NCBI GenBank assembly: GCA_023374045.1
Contig: CM041780.1
Coordinates: forward strand, 174,385,866-174,449,865
Origin: Limonium bicolor
Taxonomy: Eukaryota > Streptophyta > Magnoliopsida > Caryophyllales > Plumbaginaceae
Direction: 5' to 3'
Length of the DNA: 64,000 bases
Part shown: positions 45,744 through 58,190 of the stretch, in pieces
Position numbering within the stretch: position 1 is the stretch's first letter
Layout of the letters: each line of letters starts with the position of its first letter
The notes under the pieces: generated by a model
Told to the model about the DNA's origin: nothing
Database searches by the model: none
Seen by the model: only the letters and a program-made list of their open reading frames with translations
Made by a program: the position numbers and the translations under genes

Positions 45744-46305
45744 TAAGGAAATAAGGTGATACTGTCCGAGGAGCCGTGGACCGCAGTGTCCTTCGTTATT
45801 AAACCGGTGTGTCCACGGGTAGTAGACGTTGGTTGGGTTGGGGATCGTCAAGTCCTGGTCTTTAAGACTGCTTCCCTGTGATTTGTCAACGTTAACTATA
45901 TGTGCACATATACATGTGGAATGATGTGTGAGTATCCTCGCGAGATACTAACATGTAGATAGGGATACGTGGAGTATCCCTTGCAAACACCTTTGAGTAC
46001 TTTATGAGTTTTGAACCTTGTCTAGTGCTGTGTACTATGAGTTTACACCTGTTTGAATATACATAGTACCGCTGAGTACTTTTGTTGATGAGTTGGATGT
46101 GCACCTTGTTTAGTGCTGTGATATGAATGAGTTTATACCATGAGTTTGGCTACTTGATATATGCTGTATATATAGATTAGGTCTGAACCTAGTGGGAGTT
46201 ACTCCCTAGCGATGGACTGTTTGGTTACTTAGTGGAACTTGATTCCTTAGGTGAACTGTTGATGATTAAGGACTTCGGGACGAAGCCTTTTTAAGGGGGG
46301 TAGAC
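45744..46305 (+). other. E2 3' non-coding region after the CACTA, with the terminal polypurine tract
   Basis: The third copy of the 65 bp repeat lies at about 45770-45828. The rest is non-coding up to TTTTTAAGGGGGGTAGA (46288-46304), the plus-strand primer beside the 3' LTR. Confidence 0.7.
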
Positions 46306-49300
46306 TGAAATACACCTAACCTTTAAAACTTAATTAATTGATCTATTAATGATCTAAGATGATTAATAAACATCTAAATATTATTGGGGAACAATCTAAA
46401 AGATCTCAACAAGGCAAAGCATGCCTTAAGATCGGTAAAGCCAAAAATGTGCTTTAAAGCACCATAAAGATTGTATGACCTCAAATAGGATCCAAAGTGG
46501 ATTCCTAAGTATTATAATGAAGTAAGGAACACAACAAAACTATTCTCAAAGAAAACTAAGCTCAGAAGCACCTTGCAACACAAAATGTGCACTAAAACAC
46601 CTTAAAGCACGTTTTTGTGAAATTGCCTTCTAAATTGGTTTTAATGGGCTTAAAGGTTATAATTACCTTTAAATATGATAATATATCACATTATATCATA
46701 TTAGGAATCTAATTCCTGAAATTTACAAATTTTTACAAATTTGATATTAAAATATTAATAAAACCCTAAAAGGGGGCCCGCTGAGTCAATATTGACCAAG
46801 AATGGTCAATGGTCAATTAATGACCCATTTGACCCCATGGAAATCGGCAGGCAAGAGGAGAGGACACAGCTCACAATCATTATTAGACAAAAGCTACCTA
46901 ATACCAAATTTGAAATAGTAAAAGTTACTTTTATTACCTTTTTCAATAATTAAGCTCATTTCCAATCATTCCTCTAGCTCTTGTCTGATTCCCTCCATTC
47001 CAGCCGAGCTCCTCTCCTTCCTAGAAGCTCTCAAGCCTTGTTCTTGAGCATGGAAGGCAGATCTAACTCCTAAGATCTTAAGGTAAGCTTTTAAGGTCAT
47101 TTTTAGCTCTTTTTCTTCATCTCTTCACTACCTACACTTAGATTTCGTGGCTCATCAATTCCTATGGCTCATTCTCAGTTTTATAAGGTTATAACAACAT
47201 CCAAACTCGGCTGATGCAAGTAGAGGGACCAAGGTTGCTCAAAATTGCATTTTAAGGTAAAAACATACCTTAAGCCTCTCTAACTTCCAAGCGGTTTTCT
47301 TCTTTGAATTTTTATGAGTTTATACACACATAATCTTCATATTTACATGTTCATTCTGTTGGTTAGCCATTTGGAGCAAGGGTGGCCGAGATCCAAAGGA
47401 AATACCCTCTTTTAAGGCATTTTGCCAAGGAAAACCTATTACCATAGCAGCTTGTTGTTGTCTAGCTATTTCCTAAGTTGATATGGTGAATTTAACACCA
47501 TTTGGTGTGTTTTATTCAGGCCGAAAATCATTGGAACTTCCCTTGCATTTTTAAGGTGATTTTTGCCTTAAATATTACATTAAATATTCCTTATGGTTAA
47601 GCTCAAGCTTGGAGTATAATCATATCTTGTTTTGGTGTATTAAACATGTCTAAATCATGTGGTGAATTTTCCTACAAGAGACCGAGCTCATACAAGGTAT
47701 AAACACCTTAAACTTATGATTTTTATAATTTCTAAGCATATATATTAATATTGCCGAGAGTGAAATTATAAATATGGGTGATATTGACCTAGAAATGGAA
47801 AAAAATGACTAAGATAAATTAAGCTAGTCATTTAAAGAGATCTAATTAACATAATGGTCAAATTATGACATTATGTGGAAAAATAATTAAATTGAAGTGA
47901 GGCCGTGAGCATATACTGTATTTTGAGACATTTAATGTGTAATTTATTTTGCAAGTTCAAGGTTGTAATAAGGCCATGTCATTAGGCCATTTTAATTTAA
48001 GTTTATAAGCTTATTTAGTTAGATTTATGCTTATATAATTAAATTGGGGTCAAACGGTAATTACTAACAAAATATTAGGCCGTGGGCTTAATTTAGAGGA
48101 ATTTAGGGCTTTTAAATGAATTTAATAAAAATTATAACATTTTATAAAGTTTTGTGTCAAAATTGTAAAAATAGAAAAGTATGGGGTAAGATTGGTAATT
48201 ACCGAGAGTTTGGTCCAATTTGGTATTAGAAGTCAAAGTTGACTATATAGGAGACCTTGACCAAGTTGGTGAATTTAAGGAATTAAAAATACTATCTTAT
48301 AATAAGATAGTTATTAAATTGTAAAAGATTTATAAGTCTTGGGGTGATATTGTGATTTCCGAAAACTTGGGGTACTAAATGGAGTTTAGTACAAACCTTA
48401 AGTTATTAGGAATTTTTAGAAGTTGATTTGGTTAAATTTGGAGTTTATATGAATTATATGAGTATAATATAAGATATTTCATAATATTGTTACAAATGGG
48501 TAACATATGTGGTAAAACCGAGATTTAGAGAAAGTATAAGGTTAGTAATGATGTTTATAACCTTTTGGTATAGTTTGGTAATTTTCGGAATTATATATGA
48601 AGTTTTATGAAGATATATGTATAATATATAGTTTTGGTGATATTAGAAACTATATGTTATTAAATGGGGTTATTTGGTGAGTATAAGAAGTTTAGTGGTG
48701 GAAATTAAATTTAAATAGACTATGGGGTCTGTTCGGCTATTTTGAGAAGATATAACCATGGGTTATAATTATATTAAGGAATAAGGATTATAATATAAGG
48801 TATATACTATAAGTATAACAAGGAAATATAATTTGGGGTTGATTTGTTAATTATGGAAGTTTGGTGGGAATTAATTAATACCGAGAGTTTTTAAGTGCTG
48901 TATGGTATTTTATAACAATATATAACTATAGGTTATAATTGTTTTAATGACATAAATGTCAAAATACAAGTTATATAACTATAATATAACATTATGTAAA
49001 AATATGTGGTGGATTTTGTAAATACTTAAGAAAGGTAGGTGCTGTTCGGAAATATTAATATTTTTGAATGGAATTTATAATATGGTTTTTAATGTTATAG
49101 GAATTATGACATTTATAATATGAGAGGTATTCATTTAAAAGAATGAATATATATTATAAGGTTTACCATATAATAAATAGTCCTATGATACATATATATA
49201 AATGAATATATGTTATGGTGTGGACAAATATAATATTGTTCAATAACTATATATTACCATAATTAAGATGTTATGAGATACAGGGAAGAGAATTATAAAC

Positions 49301-51399
49301 ATTAGATATGGAATTCTAATGTTAGGAGTATACATGAAATAATAAGGATTTATATAATTCAAGGTATTTTATACACGAATTATACTCCATTAAAATTGGA
49401 AAAACAAACCTTAGAAAAATAAATACTAAGGTGAGATGCATAATACATGATAAAGAATCATACATGCAATATAGAAACAAACTATATGATGTACAAATAT
49501 ACATTAAGCTACATGCGATAACAAAGTTCAACATTAGGTATATTAATGTGCAATACGAGACTACGCATGTAATGTAACGTTTTTCCAAATCTCGGGTTAA
49601 ACCGGAAACCCAACAAACGTTGACAGTTAATAACGGGGGATTAACCGGGAGGTATTAGTGACGGTACGTGGTACCGTAGAGTTATGATTGTTATACGGGA
49701 TGCTAATCAGTAGCGTTATGTATTGTTTAGACTGTTAGAGACGACACAAGGAGCATAGGATCTTGCTGATTCATACTCCACCGTAATACAATCCGGGTGA
49801 ACGGTATGTTATTTATGTGGCTGATTGTCTCTGAGGATTTCCTCAGTTCAGACATTGTGTGAAAATCTGTGATAAGATTGAATGTCTGCTTGTGTGAATT
49901 AATATGCTTGAGTTGTATATTAATGCTGCTTATTATTATTACTGTTGCACGATAACAGTACAGTTCGTATATACGAACATATTATTAAACGAACTAGCGG
50001 CAATGATGCTATCTTATATGTGTAATATAAGGAACGTAAGAAAAACGTTGTAGCATTAAGATAATAAGATATATAAATTATCTGAGACTTACATACGGAG
50101 CATTGACCTCTTTAACGCCGCTCTCGTATCTAACACTGGATCCCGAGTCGACATACTCAGGATTGGACTAATGACCTTAGTCTGCTGTGTTAGGAAAATA
50201 ATAAAACAAATGCGATGGTATAGGTCAGTTTATCAAGAGGATGTGGCTCTTGCTGTGAACTGTGATCCATTAACGATACTAGGGTACCGTGTGGTAACCG
50301 TAAGTATCTGGATAAATTTCCAACGGACTACAGATGGTTCATCGGTCGGAGACTCTACCGCTGGGGTGGCTACTGCCGTGTGTGACCCGCCATAGGCGAT
50401 GGGTAACTTAGAGACACGTCATTCTAACGAGACGTTGTCATCAGGCATGACTGAACAATTACAAACGACTATATTAGCTCGTACATTAGGCGAACATTAT
50501 TTGGGCTTGTATGCCAAAGACGGGAATTTATACTTGTTTATAGTTCTCGTCGCTTTTCGCCTTGTTGTCCATTGGTTATGCTTTGTGGATATGTGTGGTA
50601 TGTTGGTGGTGTTGATTAAATGAGTTGCTGTACTCATATGTGTGTTGTGAATTGGATTAACTGAATAATTGTACTTATAACTATGTTGCGAACTGGATGA
50701 GTCGAGTCGCTGTGCTCGTGTGTGGATTATTGTGGATTGTTGGTCGAGTGAGTCGATGTACTCAACTATGAACTTTCAGGTGTTTGTTGGAGTGGAGTCT
50801 CTGTACTCATATAAGCGTTGTAACGCTTTCAGTGGTATATTACGATGCGATGTGTGAAGCCGGGGGCTTGTTTACTATTTTGAATTCACTGCAATATATG
50901 TTGTTGCTTTACAGTTTTTATATAAAACTACCTGTATGAAAATGAATTGCATGCTCTCGACCAATTAACTGAGGGTCTGAGGGGGCATGACAGTCATGTA
51001 GTAACATACTCAGCAGGAGCTGATTCCATACCACAAACAAACATTTTTGCAGGTATGCAGCTTCCGGTGCTGGCAAAGAGAGTGACGCGCTGGGTAGTTT
51101 GATTACAGTTGTTTAGATATGCACTGTTGCATCTTGATACGAACCTAGAAACGTGTATAGGATTTGGATACTTAGAATGCTCAATGTGAATGTATTTTAT
51201 ATTGGTTTGGGAAGTTTAGATCTATCTCTTGTTGTCACTGTGGGAAATTGTTTCGTATTTAAGATTATATCAGTAAGCACGTTATTACTCGTATGGGCGA
51301 GTAAGGACGGTGACACCAGTAGTATAATTGTTGAGATTACCGCTGCGATTACATTGTTAATTAAGTTGATTAGGAGCCGAATAGAGTAGGGGTGTTACA
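46306..51399 (+). repeat. 3' LTR of E2
   Basis: This is 5094 bp and near-identical to the 5' LTR without the Tourist-like insertion; the empty site is at about 49208. The palindrome recurs at 49963-49978. It ends GGTGTTACA before the duplicated CACAC. Short open frames on either strand mirror those of the 5' LTR and are not genes. Confidence 0.93.
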
Positions 51400-51955
51400 C
51401 ACACCCTCAGGCAAATGGGCAAGTTGAGAATGTAAATGGTCAGATAGTAAGGACGATAAAGAAAAAACTCGATGAGAAGAAAAGAAAGTGGGCGGAGCTG
51501 TTACCCCAGGTCCTCTGGTCGTACAAAACAACAGAAAGGGGTCCGACAGGAGAAACACCCTACAGATTAACGTATGGTTTAGAGGCTGTCATTCCGGCGG
51601 AAATCGTGGTACCATCAATAAGATGGGAATCATATGACGAAGAAGTCAACAATCAGGGAATACAGGATCATCTGGACCTCCTCGTAGAAACTAGGGTGGC
51701 CGCCACAGTAAGGATGGCAAAAAATAAATCCAAGGTAGAACGATATTTCAACCAAAGGGTAAAGGAGCGAAGTTTTGCCCCAGGAGAGTTGGTTCTCCGA
51801 GAAGTTAAGCAACCTAAGAAGCTAGAGACCCAATGGGAAGGACCATACATAATACACCAAAGGACGGGACGAGCTTCATACCGCCTGAAAAATAGCGAAG
51901 GGTACGAATTGCCGCATTCTTGGCATGGAGAATGTCTGAAAAAATTCTATGTGTA
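51400..51955 (+). CDS. E3 integrase, C-terminal part (after E2)
   Basis: This continues the frame broken at 28724. It reads PQANGQVENVNGQIVRTIKK with the catalytic Glu, then WAELLPQVLWSYKTTERGPT, TPYRLTYGLEAVIPAEI and ERYFNQRVKERSFAPGELVL, ending ELPHSWHGECLKKFYV and TAA at 51953-51955. The first five bases (51400-51404, CACAC) are the duplicated target. This is the standard Tat integrase C-terminus; no chromodomain is present. Confidence 0.93.
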
Positions 51956-51993
51956 AAATGTAAAATTCTTTAAATAAAGAAGCATTATTTTTT

Positions 51994-52835
51994 GAAAAAG
52001 AAAGCACCGGCCAACGAGCCGCAGGTTATCATGCCTTGAAAGATCCGGCCAACGAGCCGCAGGCTATCATACCTTGAAAGAAAAAGAAAGCACCGGCCAA
52101 CGAGCCGTAGGCTATCATGCCTTGAAAGAAAAAGAAAGCACCGGCCAACGAGCCGCAGGTTATCATGCCTTGAAAGAAAAAGAAAGCACCGGCCAACGAG
52201 CCGCAGGCTATCATGCCATGAAAGAAAAAAAAAGCACCGGCCAACGAGCCGCAGGCTATCATGCCTTGAAAGAAAAAGAAAGCACCGGCCAACGAGCCGC
52301 AGGCTATCATGCCTTGAAAGAAAAAGAAAGCACTGGCCAACGAGCCGTAGGCTATCATGCCTTGAAAGAAAAAGAAAGCACCGGCCAACGAGCCGCAGTC
52401 TATCATGCCTTGAAAGAAAAAGAAAGCACCGGCCAACGAGCCGCAGACTATCATGCCTTGAAAGAAAAAGAAAGCACCGGCCAACGAGCCGCAGGCTACC
52501 ATGCCTTGAAAGATCCGGCCAACGAGCCACAGGCTATCATGCCTTGAAAGAAAAAGAAAGCACCGGCCAACGAGCCGCAGGCTATCATGCCTTGAAAGAA
52601 AAAGAAAGCACCAGCCAACGAGCCGCAGGCTATCATGCCTTGAAACAAAAAGAAAGCACCGGCCAACGAGCAGCAGGCTACCATGCCTTGAAAGAAAAAG
52701 AAAGCACCGGTCCACGAGCCGCAGGCTGTCATGCCTTGAAAAGTAAGCACCGGCCAACGAGCCGCAGGCTGTTATGCCTTGAAAACAAGCTCCGGCCAAC
52801 GAGCCGCAGGCTGCTATGCCTTGAAAGAAAAATCC
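51994..52835 (+). repeat. 48 bp minisatellite after E3 pol
   Basis: About 17 head-to-tail copies of a 48 bp unit (GAAAGAAAAAGAAAGCACCGG plus a CCAACGAGCCGCAGGCTATC part) begin just after the pol stop. A few units are shortened, for example where GATCCGG replaces the A-rich half. Because 48 is a multiple of three, all copies share a phase and several frames stay open on both strands; these are not genes. Minisatellites in this position are common in Tat elements. Confidence 0.88.
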
Positions 52836-53191
52836 GGCCAGACGGCCATACAAAGAAAGAAAAAAGATTCAGCTGCTAAAAACGAAATTTCGGTCAATAA
52901 GCCACGAGCCTCTTATGTTGTAAGGGCAAACATTTAACCAACATTACTTGTATAAAGTGACCATATGTTCACCATCCAAAAAGGGGGAGAATGCCACAAG
53001 TAATAGACAAATTGGCTAAAAAAGAGAAAAGTACTCTGGTAGACAAATTAGTAAAGATGGTAAAAAGTATAACTTATATTCTTCCCAAGGGTGGGATCAA
53101 AACAATCGCAAAAGTGTAATCATTACAAAAGATTCGGCAGACACAAAAAATACATGCCAAAAGAAAAACCCCTCTAAAAATAAAGAAACTC
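52836..53191. other. Non-coding stretch between minisatellite and antisense gene
   Basis: AT-rich sequence with no long frame. It would be the 3' untranslated region of the antisense gene on the minus strand. Confidence 0.4.
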
Positions 53192-56100
53192 CTATTCTAT
53201 CTTTTCTGCAGCTAGTCTATCACCACTGCCAGCCACACTCTCAGAAGACTTGGACCTCTTAGAAAGATGCTGCATCCCTCCGGCGGACGGCAGGATGTTG
53301 CTTCCAGCTGGAAGGAATGAGGCTTGGCCGGCACCAAAGCATGTCTCTCCAGGACTGCGGCAGAACCTCTCAAGCTCCAAAAAGAAGTTGGACTTCTGAG
53401 CGACAGCGTTGAATTCCAGCTTATTGTACAGATCATCCTCCAGTAATTCTCCTTTCTCAAGAGAGTGCTCCGAGACAACCTGCTGACAAATATCGACTAT
53501 CCTGCGGCACTATGAAGCAAAGGCTTCCTTTAGATGAGCATTAATGGTGCCTTGCTTCTGTATCTCCTCCTGAGATTGCCGGGAAAATGACTTGAGCCTG
53601 GCCACTTGAGACTTAAGGGTCAGGACTTGGGCTCGATACTTGTCACATTCAGAGTTGGCCAATGACAGCTCCTCCTTAACACTAACTACCTGACCATTCA
53701 GCTACTTGACGTGCTTCAGTAGGTTGGCAGAACTCAAGCCTAACCGGAACACAAAAAAAGGGTAAGAAGAAGAAGGGACAAAAGAAGAAACAAAAGTCGA
53801 GAAACTGAAAGTTAACCATGGCTCGACGACTCAGTATTCTCGGCTTGAGAACGAGACATGGCTTCCTCCAGCTCTTTCACTCTCTCTTCCAGCCTGCTCC
53901 TCTCTTCTGTCAAGGCAATTTTATCCGTAGCAAGGGCTTTCTTCTCCTCTTCTAAGGAAGAGCAATCCCGGAGCAGAGACTGCTTCTCTTGTTCGAAGGA
54001 AGACTGTGACTGCTCCTCCAGTGCGGCCTTTTCCTCCGACAGACGGTTAAGCTCCTGCATGAGCTTCCCCTTTTCATTTACAAGGGCCTCATTCTCCCAT
54101 TGAAGAGATTGCTTCTCTAGACCAAGCGTTTCAACCTCCTGCTTGAAAGAGTTACTCTCCTGATGGAAAAAGGCCTTGTCAGCCTGGAGGGAGTTCACTT
54201 CCTTCCGGTGAGCAGAGCGCACCTGATCCAACAAAATGTCTAGGTCAGAAAAGGCTCGAGCCAACTTATCTTTTCCAGCAGCAAGATGGTTTTGTACCTC
54301 TATCAAAGTATTGTCAGCTTCCAGGATCCGGTTTTTTAGAGAAAAATTGTCTTCACGAAGTTTCTTCAGTTGTGACTCATACGCATCACGCTAACGGACG
54401 CATTCCTGCCGAGACAGCTGCAGATCCTTGTTTATTGCCTCGGTCCTCTCCTTAACCTTAAGGTCGATCTCGTAGTGAATCTGATCAATGTATGCATCAT
54501 GAGAAGAGCGACTCTGCTTCAGCTCCTCCTTGGCATTATTGGCTCGGCTCTCCTCATAGCGGAGCCTAGACTGGAGGTTGCCGAAGTGAACCTCAGCACT
54601 TTGAGCCATGGACATCACCTAGAGTAAGCGGCGCAATTCACAGGGTCAAGAAGGAAGTAAAATAAACCAAGAGAGGAACACAAGGAAGGGAATTAAAAAG
54701 GGTGTATTCCTACCCGGAAGATACCCTCCCACATGAAGTCGAACACATCTTTTATTGGGAGGGAGTGCCGCATGATGGCATCTGCTCCCCCACCTCCCAT
54801 CCGCAGCATTTTCTTGGTGGCAGTAACAGTTGCCGGAGGAGCAAAAATTCCGTCCGGATGATCGGACCTCTTTATGGCCTCCTTCCAGGCAGTAGAGTAC
54901 TTGGCGGACTCGCAGGAGATCAGGGGAAGAGGATGCCCACGGTGGTAGAACCATCCTTCCTTTTGAGAGGGACCGGTGAAGCATTCCTGGGCAGGGGGAG
55001 GAGGCGAAGAAGAGGAGGCCGCAACATCCTCCCTTTGCTTGCTCCGGAGCTCGGGATCTTCAGGCACCTGCCGGTACTCCAGCACCTTTTCCCACGCTGC
55101 ATCCTTGGCCGTAGCGACATCAATGGAGAATGGGGCAGAGGCCTCAGGATTATCAGAGGTTTGACCCTTCCCCGATGTCCCAGGCTGTGGGGCCTTTGGC
55201 TTTGATGCGGTTTTCTTTTTTAGTCTTTGTTTCACAGGGACAGAGACTGCCGCAATGATAAAAACAGGGCATCACATCAGCACCAGAAAGTCCAGGTGCA
55301 TGCAAAACTAGGAAGCAGAAAGGTACTATAAAAAGCAAAAAGACAAGGGAAGACAGGAGATTGATCAAAACCTTGTTCGGCCGGAAGACTGGTGCGGAGT
55401 CCTGTGGCCTCCAAAGTATTTTCTTGAGCCGGATCTGAAGAAAAGTAACCCGATAAATTAGGAAACTACTCGCAAATCGGGGTCGGATGACCAGACTCCC
55501 GCCCCAGGCGAGAACCGAGATCCAGACTCGAACCAGGGGTAAGGGGAAGAAAGACACGGTGCCCAGACTCAGGGATCACGTGCCAAGTACCTGACAATCC
55601 GGCAGTGGCATGTTCAGGGGATTCCACCCTTTTCTTTTTCTTCGAATGACCAGGTTGGTCATCCCTGGCTTCTTGCCTAGAACGCTTTGTAGAGGGGGGA
55701 GCATCCCCCAGGAGCTGCTTAGCCGCATCAGTAGCCGCATCCAGAGTATCGTAGTAGTCGACCTTCTCGTCCCCAATCTTGAAGGTGACGAAATTCCAGT
55801 TATGGAATGGACCGATCTTCTCCCCCTTCTGGAAGAAATCTGCATACGATGCGCCAAAGCGATAAGAAAACAACGAAGATGACAAAACTTATACTAAAAT
55901 TAAAGGCACTTACTGTAATAAGTCTTCAGAGAAGATAAGCGTACTTTTGTGAAAAACGCCTCGACGGTCGGCGGCTTTTTGTTTACTGCCCTCAGAATCT
56001 TCGAAATGGGCAGCTCAGCCGGAGGGGTTTCAGGAGAGATCAACTGGCCTTTGCCAACTTCAGCACAGTAAGGGACGCCCAAGACCCGGCCGGATGGGGG

Positions 56101-56670
56101 AACAATGACGAACCACCGTGGACTCCACCCATGAACCTTCTTGTAGTAAAAAAGGGTGTATCCGGCTTTCGCAATTAGGGTTAGACTGTCAGGATCAACC
56201 CTAACCGTGAAGAAGCGGGCAAAATTGGTACCTTCCGGCCGAATCTTGTTTTCTTCACAGAGAGAGACAAAAGCATGAAGATGGGAAATGGCCTTAGGAT
56301 GAAGATGGGCAAGGGAGCAGCAACGGCGAAGAAGAAAGCCCAGAACAAAAGGGTGTGGGGGAATGGTCAGGCCGGAGCGGAAAAAATCAGCGTAGACCAC
56401 ATACCCACGGCCAAAATCATCGTTGGGGTCAGAATCGGGGGACGGTAAGTAAATCTGGGTACCAAGTGGGGCTTCAACGCCCCTGAGACAATCACAGAGG
56501 GAGGAGTAATCCAGGGAGGAAGGAGAAGGCTCACGCCCAGACAGAAAGGGCTTTATAGATTTCAAATATGTGGGGCGAAAGCCGTTGGAGGAGCGAGAGC
56601 CCTGAATCGCCTCAATAGCAGGAGGAAAATTTGTAGCAAGCTTGCTCTGTTTTACGGCGGAGGTAGACAT
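53192..56670 (-). CDS. E3 antisense ORF: plant transposon protein (Transposase_28-like) with coiled coil
   Basis: This runs opposite to pol. Exon 1 (ATG at 56670, MSTSAVKQSKL) is 256 codons and resembles the 'putative gypsy-type transposon' family Pfam names Transposase_28: GRGYVVYADFFRSGLTIPPH, FVLGFLLRRCCSLAHLHPKA and FYYKKVHGWSPRWFVI. A GTAAGT donor at about 55913 and a TATGCAG acceptor at about 55831 join it to DFFQKGEKIGPFHNW. Later blocks are low-complexity and basic (55466-55885), then 54693-55235. A long coiled coil follows at 53812-54618 (EKQSLQWENEALVNEKGKL, ERSRLEERVKELEEAMSR), with a TAG at about 54391. The C-terminal exon ends at 53192. Comparable antisense genes occur in Grande-type Tat elements; their function is unknown. 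Exon limits apart from exon 1 are approximate. Confidence 0.75.
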
Positions 56671-56846
56671 TGTTGAGGCTTAGCAAGAAATCGAAGGACA
56701 ACGACGGCAGAGGGCAGGGCGGAACACGATAACAGAAGTGGCGAAGAAAGAAAAAGGGCAGTCGAAACGGGAGCGTAGGGAAAGAAAGAGAGAGAAGCTT
56801 GAAAAACTCGAGCTTTAAAGGAAGTTTTCCCCCGCTCAAATAAATA

Positions 56847-56860
56847 ATGTATATATACGC
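56847..56860 (-). promoter_or_regulatory. Possible TATA box of the antisense gene
   Basis: On the minus strand GCGTATATATACATT lies about 180 bases before the antisense ATG, in the gap between that gene and the 3' LTR. It suggests an internal promoter independent of the LTR. Confidence 0.4.
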
Positions 56861-57069
56861 ATGTGCAAACAAAAAACACCTTTTTACAGGAAAAAAGAAA
56901 GGGCCACACGCTTCCTAAAGACGGTTCCGACGTTTGGACAAAAGAAGGACCCTGCGAATTCCGCATTGAAGACAGGCGGAAATTCAAAAAAAGAAGGAGA
57001 AGCAGTAAAAGAAAGGGTTCAGGTCACGAGCTTCGCACATGGCCGATGAAAAGTTCTTTCTCTACATGA

Positions 57070-57235
57070 ATGAAGAAAAAGAACTTGTGGGACTGGGATA
57101 AGGAGAAGACAAGGCATAGGTAAACCAAGAACCTCAGGGTTAGCCGCAGTCGCGAAAATTCTCGCCGGAACACAAGACACAGAAGTTCTATTTTCTTCAC
57201 CAAAAAATTCAGAAAAATAGAACTTGTGGGACTGA
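57070..57235 (+). other. E3 region before the 3' LTR with repeated purine-rich tract
   Basis: GAACTTGTGGGACTGG (57081-57096) and GAACTTGTGGGACTGA (57220-57235) are near-identical copies, each preceded by an A-rich run. The second abuts the 3' LTR where the plus-strand primer is expected. The first is a duplicate about 140 bases upstream. Confidence 0.6.
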
Positions 57236-57661
57236 TGAGAAGGGAAGAAATGGTACCAGGCCAGACAAGACATATGGAGCATCCGACCGCTTCTCGCCGG
57301 ATGGAAATAAGAGTACACAAAGGTGCTCAGCTGTCTCCGGCCGGACGAAAGTAGAACTTAGGCAATATAAAACGTAGCATGGCCGGTCGTCTGTGATCGG
57401 CAAAAGATGATAAGGGAGGGCAAAATCGTACTTATACGTGTAAAATATAGGCTGGTAAGTATAAGACCAGACCCAAAACTCTATAAATAGGGGTGTACCC
57501 CCATGGAATAAGACACAAAACATTTGACAATCGAACTTACACTTAATCCCAGCAAAAGGCTCTCTCTCTCTCCCTTCTTACAGGACTCTGTAATCAAGAC
57601 AAGGTAACATAGGATAGTAAATCGAACCAGGTTATATTTAGGATATAGAGTACAAGTTTCA
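57236..57661 (+). repeat. 3' LTR of E3
   Basis: Same 426 bp as the 5' LTR with a few substitutions, including the TATA-like CTATAAATAG at 57481-57490. It is followed by the target duplication ATACC. Confidence 0.93.
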
Positions 57662-58190
57662 ATACCGCAAATAAAAAAATATTTTAAATTATTAAAAGTA
57701 ACATATATTAGAGAACCCACAAATATGATCAAAGAAATAATAAAATAATTAGGAGAATGATAATTTAAACTTTTTTAAATATTACTTTGTATAAATTTAA
57801 TTTTCTTTATTAAAATGTTTTAAGTTAAAAATACTTAGAGTACAAATATTACAAAAACTTTGAGTTATCATTCACCTTACTACTTTTTTTAAAAAAATCT
57901 GGTCAAGTTTTTTATCTTTTAAATGGAACATAATGATTTTTTTATTAGTAATTTTTTATATATAAGGAATATTTTATTTTATAAAAATGTAACGAATATA
58001 GAAAAAAACTTAAATTTTTATTTTTTTACTGTTTTTAATATATTTATTAATTTTTGAGGTACCATGTGAATTAAAAATATTTATATGGTATATTGTGAAC
58101 TACGTTTATTAACAAGTAGGGTATTTTAGTAATTTATGGTATCTGATGATTTAAAATTATTTTTTGAGGTATTTGATAGCTAATGTCACG
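57662..58190. mobile_element. AT-rich inverted-repeat element, right part
   Basis: This continues the element interrupted at 23136. The segment 58040-58160 (ATTAAAAATATTTATATGG, then AACAAGTAGGGTATT) is the inverted counterpart of 21640-21760 and a direct relative of 22905-23030. No coding frame. Confidence 0.5.

Larger units (their letters stand above)
28725..51399 (+). mobile_element. E2: Del-like LTR retrotransposon with decayed interior
   Basis: The LTRs start TGAAATAC and end GGTGTTACA and are flanked by CACAC at 28720-28724 and 51400-51404. Insertion is precisely inside the E3 integrase codons. The 5' LTR is 6045 bp including a 946 bp insertion; the 3' LTR is 5094 bp. The interior (34770-46305) holds only degenerate gypsy traces plus a 6 kb CACTA element. 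With such similar LTRs but no usable gag or pol, it probably moved with proteins from related elements, like large retrotransposon derivatives (LARDs). Confidence 0.92.
23137..57661 (+). mobile_element. E3: Ty3/gypsy Tat-lineage retrotransposon
   Basis: Two LTRs of exactly 426 bp (TGAGAAGG to GTTTCA) are flanked by the direct duplication ATACC (23132-23136 and 57662-57666). After removing the nested E2, the interior is about 11 kb. The order is primer site, gag, protease, RT, RNase H, a second archaeal-type RNase H, integrase, minisatellite, then a long antisense gene. The dual RNase H, the TGGCGCCG primer site and the antisense ORF after pol fit the Tat lineage (Retand/Grande/Ogre relatives). 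Frameshifts and stops in gag and pol make it defective. E2 sits inside its integrase. Confidence 0.92.

Noticed and set aside
51994..52835. CRISPR-like regular repeats
   Set aside because: Units are contiguous with no unique spacers, and this is a plant retrotransposon.
51985..52879. Long open frames on both strands over the E3 minisatellite
   Set aside because: They are a consequence of a 48 bp repeat being a multiple of three; the peptides are pure repeats with no domain.
54702..55205. Plus-strand 167-codon open frame in E3
   Set aside because: It mirrors the antisense gene exon, is low in complexity and has no recognised motif.
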